From positions 42,446-106,445 of the forward strand of contig NZ_JOJM01000020.1 in the NCBI RefSeq assembly GCF_000720325.1: a stretch of DNA of 64,000 nucleotides. The letters are read 5' to 3'. Shown here in pieces: positions 55,643 to 62,650 of this stretch. This stretch comes from Streptomyces sp. NRRL B-1347 (lineage in GTDB: Bacteria; Actinomycetota; Actinomycetes; Streptomycetales; Streptomycetaceae). The notes below the pieces were generated by a model. It ran no database searches, was not told the DNA's origin, and saw only the letters and a program-made list of their open reading frames with translations. The translations under genes and the position numbers were made by a program. Positions within the stretch are counted from its first letter, which is position 1. Each line of letters opens with the position of its first letter.

Positions 55643-56794
55643 ATGGCACTGAACACATCCCTCAGAACAGCCGTCACACAGCTCGGCCGCATGCGCACGT
55701 CCGTGGGCCAGGCGGCGACGGGCCTCACCCGGCTCCGCACGTCAACGGGCGACGCCTCCAAGGCCGTCGACGGGATCAAGAAGTCGGCGGGACAGGCCGG
55801 CACCTCCGTCGGCAAGCTCCGCACCGCCGCCGGCGACGGGAACACGGCCCTCGGCAAACTCCGTACCGGAGCACGGAGCGGAAGCAACGCCCTCGGCACG
55901 TTCCGCACATCCGCCAACCGAAGCGACACCGCCGTCCGGAAGCTGCGGTCCGGGCTACGCACCGCCGATGGAGCCCTGGACAAGGCGAAAGGCGGTTCCG
56001 ACAAGCTCAAGTCCTCGCTCGACCGGCTCCGGGGGTCCGCGGGCAAGGCCGAGGGCGCGCTGCGGGACGTCAAGCGGCAGGCCGACGCCGTGGAGCGGTC
56101 CGTCGGCAAGGCCGGGCGGAACGCCGACCGGGGCGGGAAGTCCATGGGACGGCTCGGCAAGGGGCTCAAGGGCGCGTCCCTGGCGCAGCGGGGGCTGAAC
56201 CTCGCGATGGCCGCGAACCCGTTCGGGCTCGTCATGGCGCTGCTCGCCCCGCTCATCACGAAGTTCGTCGACATGGACAAGGTCGCCAAGCTGCTGCGCC
56301 GCGGCGTCTCCGCCGCCTGGAGCGGGATCAAGGAAGCGTCCTCGTCCGCCTCGCGGTTCCTCAAGCCGCTGTTCACCGGGGTCGTCAACGCCTTCCGGTC
56401 GCCCGTGGTGCAACTGGTGAGAGGGCTCAACATCCTCATCGGCGCCATGAACCGGATCAAGTTCAAGGTCCCGGGCTGGGTGCCGGGGCTCGGCGGCAAG
56501 GGGTTCGGATTCGACCTGCCGCGCATCCCCGTGCCGCATCTCGCCGAGGGCGGCATCGTACGGGCCCGGCCCGGCGGCACGCTCGCGCTCGTCGCGGAGC
56601 GCGGGGAGAGCGAGGCCGTGATCCCGCTGAACAGGCTGGAGCGGATGCTCGGCAGCCGGCACGACGGCGCGGGCCTGCGCCGCCTCGCGGATGCCGTGGA
56701 GCGCCTCGCCGAACGGCCGGTGCACGTGAACGTCGACGCCCAGACCATCGCCCGCGCCGTGTGGACCGGGCAGCGACAGCTCGCCCGCCGGTAG
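55643..56794 (+). CDS. tail tape measure protein (short)
   Basis: A 383-aa protein. The N-terminal ~180 residues are a helical series of near-repeats (SVGKLRTAAGDGNTALGKLR), two hydrophobic segments follow (LAMAANPFGLVMALLAPLIT and a second near 260-280), and the C-terminus carries LAEGGIVRARPGGTLALVAE, a block common at the end of tape measures. Tail length scales with tape measure length, so the tail would be short, about 55-60 nm at ~1.5 A per residue (inferred). Confidence 0.85.
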   Translation: MALNTSLRTAVTQLGRMRTSVGQAATGLTRLRTSTGDASKAVDGIKKSAGQAGTSVGKLRTAAGDGNTALGKLRTGARSGSNALGTFRTSANRSDTAVRKLRSGLRTADGALDKAKGGSDKLKSSLDRLRGSAGKAEGALRDVKRQADAVERSVGKAGRNADRGGKSMGRLGKGLKGASLAQRGLNLAMAANPFGLVMALLAPLITKFVDMDKVAKLLRRGVSAAWSGIKEASSSASRFLKPLFTGVVNAFRSPVVQLVRGLNILIGAMNRIKFKVPGWVPGLGGKGFGFDLPRIPVPHLAEGGIVRARPGGTLALVAERGESEAVIPLNRLERMLGSRHDGAGLRRLADAVERLAERPVHVNVDAQTIARAVWTGQRQLARR

Positions 56795-56835
56795 CACCCG
56801 CCGACGGGACACAGCAGCAAGGAGGGACGACAGTC

Positions 56836-58086
56836 ATGCCACGAAACCTGTGGATCGGACACCCCGGCCGCCTTCGGGAGATAACGCAGGCGGCGACGGG
56901 CTGGGAGCGTGGAGCGGATCTGGGGGTGGGCCAGTTCACCGCGCTGGGCGGGCAGGTGACCACACACGCCCCCCGCCGCTCGGCACGCAAACTGAAGCTG
57001 ACCTTCGACCGCCTGCCCGAGGCGGACGCCACGCACCTGGACCGCCTGGCGCGCCGCGTCGACGGGCCCGGCCCCCTCGCCGTACTCGACCCCGTGACCC
57101 GGAACCTGCTCGACCCGCTCCAGGCGGCGGGGCGCGGAGACGGCGGCGCGAGCGCCCACTGGCGGGTGGTGTCCGGCAGCGGGACCGTGGTGCGCGACAC
57201 CGGCGCCGGAGCCCTCCCGGACACCTGGTCCTGGCGCCCGGCGGCCGACAGCGACCGGCTTGCCTGGGCCGCGCGGCAATGGCCCGGCTTCCCGGTGCCG
57301 CCGGGAGCCTCCGTGCGGTTCACCGTGCCGACGGCGTGGCGGGTGACGACCAGCAAGACCCAGCTCGACTGGAAGGACGCGGCGGGCGAGCCGCTCGCCA
57401 CGACGAGCGCGTCCCGGCAGACCGTCGTCGGCACCGCCCCCGCGGGCGCCGCCTTCGTCACCCCGTCGGCCAGCGTCGCGGTCGACGGGAACCCCATCGG
57501 GCTCGCCGGTGCGGTCCTCACCCTGGACGACCCCTACGTACCCGCGTCCCCGCAGGAGTTGCTGGCCGACGACCAGGCGGCGGGCAAGGGCGACCTCGCC
57601 CAGTGGCAGGCCGACAGGGCGACGCTGAGCGCGGACGGCAGCGGCTACGCCGTGCTCGACATCCCCGCGAACGTCGACGCCGTGCTGCGCTGGCGGAGGC
57701 CGGGCGCGGTCGGCTTCCCCGTGGCCCCGGGCCAGTCGGTGGACCTCACCGTGTCGAGCGTCCTGCGCGGGCGGGCCTCGGCCTGCTTCCTCACCTGGTA
57801 CGACCGGGCGGGCGCCTTCGCCGGGGTCGTCGACGCCTGGGCACCGGGGACCGCGCCGGCCAGGGCCGCGTTCGTGGAACCGGCCCTCCAGTTCATCGCG
57901 AACGCCGCCGCGTTCACCGGCCGGATCGGCACGTCGAAGCTGCGTGCCATGGCCCCGGACGGCGAACTCCCGGGCGACGGCTGCCCGCCGATGGCGATCA
58001 CCGCGTACACCGACACACCGGGCAGGCCGCTGCCTCACCGCGGCCTCTCCCTCGACCTCACGGAGGTGACCAGTGCAGCAGGCTGA
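56836..58086 (+). CDS. distal tail protein with two jelly-roll-like domains
   Basis: A 416-aa protein following the tape measure. The first ~110 residues match a tail-baseplate start (WIGHPGRLREITQAATGWER, KLKLTFDRLPEADATHLDRL). The rest is an internal duplication: FPVPPGASVRFTV ... FVTPSASVAVDGNPIGLAGA and FPVAPGQSVDLTV ... FVEPALQFIANAAAFTGRIG are equivalent. These could be carbohydrate-binding modules. It overlaps the next gene by 14 bp. GGAGGGA precedes the ATG. Confidence 0.8.
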   Translation: MPRNLWIGHPGRLREITQAATGWERGADLGVGQFTALGGQVTTHAPRRSARKLKLTFDRLPEADATHLDRLARRVDGPGPLAVLDPVTRNLLDPLQAAGRGDGGASAHWRVVSGSGTVVRDTGAGALPDTWSWRPAADSDRLAWAARQWPGFPVPPGASVRFTVPTAWRVTTSKTQLDWKDAAGEPLATTSASRQTVVGTAPAGAAFVTPSASVAVDGNPIGLAGAVLTLDDPYVPASPQELLADDQAAGKGDLAQWQADRATLSADGSGYAVLDIPANVDAVLRWRRPGAVGFPVAPGQSVDLTVSSVLRGRASACFLTWYDRAGAFAGVVDAWAPGTAPARAAFVEPALQFIANAAAFTGRIGTSKLRAMAPDGELPGDGCPPMAITAYTDTPGRPLPHRGLSLDLTEVTSAAG

Positions 58087-60322
58087 CGAGGACCTCACCC
58101 GGGCCCTGAACTCCGGGTCCCGCGTCACCGCCCACGAGTCCCGGTTCGGCGGACGCGACCTCAGCGACCAGGTCCAGAGCTGGTCCCTGGAGCGCTCGTA
58201 CGCCACGGACCTGCCGGAGGCGATGCGGGCCTTCTCCGGCAGCTCGGCCGCGCAGCTGACCGTCCAGGCGGGCGGCGCGAACGGCGTGTCCGCGCCCGCG
58301 CTCTACTCGCCCTGGGCCAAGCGCGCCACCGGCGACGTCGTGCGGCCCGGCCAGTCGGTCGTGCACAGCGCCGGGCTCGACGCCGGGGTGCTGCCCGCCT
58401 TCCGGGGCCGGGTGCGCTCCCGCTCGGCGGGCTCCGGCACGGACACCGTGACGGTCACCGCGCTCGACGGCTCGGAGCGGCTCCAGGGGCGCGCGGTGCT
58501 GCCCCGGCCGAACATCGGATTCCGTACCAACCGGCCCGTGGCGACCGCGACCTGGTGCGTCGACGAGCTCCTGCGGCAGGCGGGCCTGCACTCCTGCCCG
58601 CCGCCGCGCGGGCCCGAGTTCACGGACATCGACAGCCCGCTGACCGTGCTCTACGCCTCCCTGCACGGCGGGTTCGCAGCCACCTACGGCACACCGCTCT
58701 CGTTCCCCGACGACGACGCCTACAGCTGGGTCCGCGGCGGCGCCCCGCACTCGATGGCACTGCTGCCCAAGGCGGCCCCGGTCAAGGCCGTGTGGGCGCC
58801 GCGCAGCCGCATCACCGTGCCCGGCACCAAGCTGTTCGTCGAGGCGTGGGTGAACACCGCCATGGGCGGGATGAACCAGGACATCAAGCTCCTCTTCGAC
58901 CGGGCCGGCGCCGCACAGGGGTACATCACCTTCAAGGTGGAGGCCCATTCCGGCCGGGTGAGCGTCTTCTCCGGCACGGAGGGCGGCGCCGGAAAGGGCC
59001 TCGTCTGGGTGTTCAACCAGCTCAGCGACATGCTGAACGCGGGCCGGTGGCACTTCGGCCTCTGGATCGACACGGGCGCGGGCGGCGCGTCCAAGGCGCG
59101 CCCCACCGTGCAGCCCGTGATCAGCCATGGCGGCACGCCCCTCGTGGGAACCGTGGCCACCATCGACGAACCCGAGGCCGAGCAGTCCCTCGCCGAGCTG
59201 TACAAGGTCGAACTGGTCACCGAGATGGCCGTCGAGGCCCTCCAGGTGACCGCCGACGTGAACGCCACGCCCAAGGGAGCCGACTTCGACCAGCAGGGCA
59301 TGTGGACGCGCGCCGTCCAGCTCGACGACGCGACCCTGCCGCTGGTCTCCATCCCCCGCGTGTCCGGGTCGCAGTGGGAGGTCGTCACGCAGATCGCCAA
59401 AGCGGCCATGGCCACCGCCGAGTTCGACGAGAAGGGCGTCTTCCACTGGCGCAACCACCTGCGCTTCAAGACCGCGCCCAGCAAGCCCGACCTGACGCTG
59501 ACCACGCAGCGGGAGATCGCGGCCCTGACGGTCAGCGAGGAGATCGACGCCTGCCGCAACCACGTCGAAGTCCCCTACCGGGACTGGTCCGACGTCGGCA
59601 AGGAGGACAAGGCGCACCTCGTGGCGGCGTCCCAGATCACCATCCCCAAATCGGCGACCGTGACCCGGCACTGGGCGATCGCCGAGGAGGAGTACGACAT
59701 CCTGCCGCCGGTCACCGACGACGACCAGGTGAGCATGACGGAGACGGCGATCCGGTTCGCCACGTCCACCGCGTCCGGGAACAAGGCGCTGAAGGGCGCC
59801 GTGGAGGTCGAGGCCCGCCGCGTGGCCGGCGTCCTCACCCTGCGGATGTCCAACCGTCTGAAGGTGCCCGTCTACACCTGCCTGCCCAACGGCACCCCGC
59901 TGTCGCTCTACCTGACGACGTCCAAGCCCGCGAAGGAGCCCGCCGAGCGCCGGGCCACCGCCCGGGACACCGTCAGCCAGCGCCACTACGGCGTGCAGAG
60001 CTACGTCGCCGAGGCCTCCGACTGGGTCCAGGACAAGGCGGCCGCCGAGTCGCTCGCCACGACGCTGATCGCCTCGGGCCGCTACCCGGTGCCGCTCATC
60101 GGCGACGTGGAAGTCCTGTACGACCCGAGGGTCCAGCTCGGCGACGTCGTCCGGCTGCGGGACGGCAGCGGTGCCGAACTGGACACCTTGTGCTGGGTCA
60201 TCGGCATCAAAACCTCCAGCGGTCCCGGCGGCGCCGTCCAGCAGACGCTCACGCTGCGCGGCACCACGTACAACGGCGTGCCCGCCGACACCGGGCTCAC
60301 CCCCGACCCGCCGGTCGTCTGA
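58073..60322 (+). CDS. tail hub/tip protein with a lectin-like insertion
   Basis: A 749-aa protein. The N-terminal (~1-200) and C-terminal (~360-749) parts form a tail hub (YATDLPEAMRAFSGSSAAQL; LIASGRYPVPLIGDVEVLYD; VVRLRDGSGAELDTLCWVIG). A segment at about 243-345 (LFVEAWVNTAMGGMNQDIKL, AGRWHFGLWIDTGAGG) has the pattern of a LamG/concanavalin-type lectin domain inserted between them, a likely receptor-binding site. GTG start at 58073, within the end of the previous gene. No chaperone-fibre pair follows, so this protein may provide target recognition. Confidence 0.8.
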   Translation: MQQADEDLTRALNSGSRVTAHESRFGGRDLSDQVQSWSLERSYATDLPEAMRAFSGSSAAQLTVQAGGANGVSAPALYSPWAKRATGDVVRPGQSVVHSAGLDAGVLPAFRGRVRSRSAGSGTDTVTVTALDGSERLQGRAVLPRPNIGFRTNRPVATATWCVDELLRQAGLHSCPPPRGPEFTDIDSPLTVLYASLHGGFAATYGTPLSFPDDDAYSWVRGGAPHSMALLPKAAPVKAVWAPRSRITVPGTKLFVEAWVNTAMGGMNQDIKLLFDRAGAAQGYITFKVEAHSGRVSVFSGTEGGAGKGLVWVFNQLSDMLNAGRWHFGLWIDTGAGGASKARPTVQPVISHGGTPLVGTVATIDEPEAEQSLAELYKVELVTEMAVEALQVTADVNATPKGADFDQQGMWTRAVQLDDATLPLVSIPRVSGSQWEVVTQIAKAAMATAEFDEKGVFHWRNHLRFKTAPSKPDLTLTTQREIAALTVSEEIDACRNHVEVPYRDWSDVGKEDKAHLVAASQITIPKSATVTRHWAIAEEEYDILPPVTDDDQVSMTETAIRFATSTASGNKALKGAVEVEARRVAGVLTLRMSNRLKVPVYTCLPNGTPLSLYLTTSKPAKEPAERRATARDTVSQRHYGVQSYVAEASDWVQDKAAAESLATTLIASGRYPVPLIGDVEVLYDPRVQLGDVVRLRDGSGAELDTLCWVIGIKTSSGPGGAVQQTLTLRGTTYNGVPADTGLTPDPPVV

Positions 60323-60388
60323 CCCGGCGCGCCCGGGCCGCGCCCTCGCCCGCGCCCTCCACGCACGTACGACCACCAGGAGCAGACC

Positions 60389-60592
60389 ATGGCCGACATC
60401 CCCACGACCGTCACCCTCACCGAGGCGCAGCTCGCGGCGCTCGCGGACACCGTGGCCGCGCGCCTCGCCGTGTACCTCGTGCGCCGGGACCCCGTGCAGG
60501 TCACCGTCGACGACCCGCTGAGCGCCCTGGGCACCGAGGTGATCCGGACCGAGGACCCCGTACCGCCGCAGCCGGACGGTGAGGCCGCGTGA
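60389..60592 (+). CDS. small tail-cassette protein
   Basis: A 67-aa protein, helical N-terminus (LTEAQLAALADTVAARLAVY) and an acidic tail. Ribosome binding site AGGAGCAG before the ATG. It overlaps the amidase start by 4 bp (GTGA). Function unknown; it occupies the position of small proteins between tail tip and lysis genes in Streptomyces phage-like loci. Confidence 0.7.
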   Translation: MADIPTTVTLTEAQLAALADTVAARLAVYLVRRDPVQVTVDDPLSALGTEVIRTEDPVPPQPDGEAA

Positions 60593-61452
60593 GCACTCCC
60601 CTCACCCCCGCCGCCTACCTGCGAGCCCTCCACCACGAAGGCACCCGCACCCGAGAGCACCCCGGCTGGCGCTCCCACAACCGCAATCACAAGGGCCCCT
60701 GGGGCCCCGTCCACGGCGTGATGCTGCACCACACGGCGGGCAGCGACAGCCTCTCCGCCTGCCGGAACGGGCTGCCCGACCTCCCGGGCCCGCTGTGCCT
60801 CGGCCTCATCACCAAGGACGGCACCGTCCACCTGCTCGGCCACGGCCGCACCAACCACGCGGGCCCCGGCTCGGCCGCCGCGCTCGCGGCCGTGCGCGCC
60901 GAGCAGGCCCCGCCCGCGCGGCCGGGCCCCGACGCCGTTGACGGCAACGCCCGCTTCTACGGCTTCGAGATCGAGAACCTCGGCAATGGCCGCGACCCCT
61001 ATCCGGGCGCCCAACTGGACGCCGTGGAGCGGCTCTCGGCCGCCCTCTGCCGGGCCCACGGCTGGTCGGCGGCCAGTGTCATCGGCCACAAGGAGTGGAC
61101 CCGCCGCAAGATCGACCCGTCGTTCTCGATGGCTTCGATGCGGACGCGGATCGCCCGGCGGCTCGGCACGCGCCCGCCCGGCGGGCCCGACCGGCCCGGT
61201 CCCGCGTACGCGGTCTTCCCCGGCGCCGCGTTCTTCGTGCCGGGCCGCCGCAGCCCGCTGATCACCGCCGTCGGCCGCCGTCTGGTCGCCGAGGGCTGCG
61301 GGCGGTACGCGGTGGGGCCGGGCCCCGAGTGGACCGCTGCCGACGTGCTCTCGTACGCGGCCTGGCAGCGCGAGCTCGGGTACTCCGGCGCGGACGCCGA
61401 CGGCATACCGGGACGCGCCAGCTGGGACCGGCTGCGCGTGCCGCAGGCATGA
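60589..61452 (+). CDS. N-acetylmuramoyl-L-alanine amidase (endolysin-like)
   Basis: A 287-aa lysis-type enzyme. An N-terminal Amidase_2 domain (GVMLHHTAGS, IENLGNGRDPYPGAQLDAVE, VIGHKEWTRRKIDPSF, with His ligands in LHHT and GHKEW) is followed by a C-terminal peptidoglycan-binding-like domain (WTAADVLSYAAWQRELGYSG, GRASWDRL). No signal peptide, so it needs a holin to reach the wall. GTG start overlapping the previous stop by 4 bp. Confidence 0.9.
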   Translation: MSTPLTPAAYLRALHHEGTRTREHPGWRSHNRNHKGPWGPVHGVMLHHTAGSDSLSACRNGLPDLPGPLCLGLITKDGTVHLLGHGRTNHAGPGSAAALAAVRAEQAPPARPGPDAVDGNARFYGFEIENLGNGRDPYPGAQLDAVERLSAALCRAHGWSAASVIGHKEWTRRKIDPSFSMASMRTRIARRLGTRPPGGPDRPGPAYAVFPGAAFFVPGRRSPLITAVGRRLVAEGCGRYAVGPGPEWTAADVLSYAAWQRELGYSGADADGIPGRASWDRLRVPQA

Positions 61453-61463
61453 GGGAGACCGCC

Positions 61464-61712
61464 ATGACCGACCCCGGCCGCCGCGCCCTGCGCACCCTGG
61501 TCCAGACCCTGTTCGGCCTGGTCACCGCCCTGCCGCTGCTCGCGGGCGACCCCGCGGCACACGGCCTTCCCGGCGTGGCCGTCGCGGTGGCGGTGGCCGG
61601 GGCGCTCAGCCGGCTGATGTCCGCCCCGGCCGTGCAGCGGCTGCTCCCGGAGTGGCTGCGCGTCCGCACGGGTCCGCCGCCCCGGAAGGAGGCGGACCAT
61701 GGCCGGCTCTGA
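61464..61712 (+). CDS. holin-like protein
   Basis: An 82-aa protein with two membrane segments (TLVQTLFGLVTALPLLAG and GLPGVAVAVAVAGALSRLM) and a basic C-terminal tail. This class I/II-like layout next to the amidase indicates a holin. The ATG at 61464 is preferred for GAGGGAG 6 nt upstream; an ATG at 61449 overlapping the amidase stop is possible. Overlaps the next gene by 14 bp. Confidence 0.75.
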   Translation: MTDPGRRALRTLVQTLFGLVTALPLLAGDPAAHGLPGVAVAVAVAGALSRLMSAPAVQRLLPEWLRVRTGPPPRKEADHGRL

Positions 61713-61953
61713 CACCGACGGCATCGCCCTGGAGCTGGAGCGCCTGCACCGCTCGGTCGACGTGGGGTTCGCCACCACCCGCGGCGATCTGGCCCTGCTG
61801 CTGCAGCGCGCCGACCAGACCGACAAGGCCATCGGCGAGCACGAGGAGCGGTTGGACGCCCTGGAGCGGACCAGGTGGCCGCTGCCCTCGCTCGCCGCCG
61901 TCACGTCCTGCACGGCGCTCGCGCTCACGCTGTGGCAGCAGTCCGGCCGCTGA
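61699..61953 (+). CDS. coiled-coil membrane protein of the lysis module
   Basis: An 84-aa protein: N-terminal coiled coil (LALLLQRADQTDKAIGEHEE) and a C-terminal hydrophobic helix (LPSLAAVTSCTALALTLWQQ). A common partner of holins in actinophage-like lysis modules. Last gene of the tail cassette. Confidence 0.75.
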   Translation: MAGSDTDGIALELERLHRSVDVGFATTRGDLALLLQRADQTDKAIGEHEERLDALERTRWPLPSLAAVTSCTALALTLWQQSGR

Positions 61954-61972
61954 CCCGCGGCCGGTGTACGTC

Positions 61973-62013
61973 GCCGTGCTCCGGCGGGCCCCGCCGGTCC
62001 CCCGGAGCACGGC
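61973..62013 (+). terminator. terminator closing the tail cassette
   Basis: Perfect 12-bp stem GCCGTGCTCCGG (61973-61984) / CCGGAGCACGGC (62002-62013), 20 nt after the last tail gene. Confidence 0.85.
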
Positions 62014-62141
62014 GCCCCTGGGCCCCCAGCACTAAGCCCAACGCCCCCGCCCCCTCGGCCCCCGGGCCGATGTGGTGGGCGGGGTTCGTGGGGAGGATGG
62101 TGTCGTCACCATCCAGCAGGGGCAGGCAGAAGGAGCCGATC

Positions 62142-62630
62142 ATGTCCTACCCGGATCCCCGGTACTTCTCCGACGAGGGCGAAGTCAGCGCGGTGTACCG
62201 CCCGGCCGACACCCCGCCCGATTACTCCACGCCCACGCAGGACTACCACTACCTCGCCACCACCCTGTCCACGCAGGGCGAGTATGGCCTCTACAAGGTC
62301 GACATGGGGCCGCGGGCGGGTGGGCCCAGCACGCATTTCCACAAGGGGATCTCGGAGTCGTTCTACGTCCTCGACGGGGAGCTGGAGCTCTACGACGGCG
62401 ACAAGTGGCGCACCGGCGGGCCCGGTGACTTCCTGTACGTACCGGTCGGCGGGCTGCACGCGTTCCGGAACGTGTCCGACGCGCCGACGTCGATGCTGAT
62501 GCTGTTCTCGCCGGGCGCCCCGCGCGAGGAGTACTTCGAGAACGTGGCGGAGGCGGCGCAGCGCGGGGGCGACGCGTTCGGGCGGTTCCTCGTGGAGCAC
62601 GACAGCTTCTTCGTGGACCAGGGCCACTGA
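62142..62630 (+). CDS. cupin-domain protein
   Basis: A 162-aa single cupin: THFHKGISESFYVLDGELEL gives the first metal-binding motif (H-x-H ... E), and PGDFLYVPVGGLHAFRN the second (ending in H). Likely a small dioxygenase or isomerase-type enzyme or ligand binder. AAGGAG precedes the ATG at 62142. Separate transcript after the tail locus; convergent with the MFS gene. Confidence 0.88.
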   Translation: MSYPDPRYFSDEGEVSAVYRPADTPPDYSTPTQDYHYLATTLSTQGEYGLYKVDMGPRAGGPSTHFHKGISESFYVLDGELELYDGDKWRTGGPGDFLYVPVGGLHAFRNVSDAPTSMLMLFSPGAPREEYFENVAEAAQRGGDAFGRFLVEHDSFFVDQGH

Positions 62631-62650
62631 GGAGCCGGGGCGGCCGGCCC

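Noticed and set aside
53032..60322. Contractile injection system (CIS/R-type tailocin)
   Set aside because: No sheath, no AAA+ ClpV-like protein and no baseplate wedge genes; the tape measure and G/GT chaperones fit a non-contractile tail.
50509..61953. Complete prophage
   Set aside because: No integrase, terminase, portal, capsid or replication genes and no att-like direct repeats were found inside the window.
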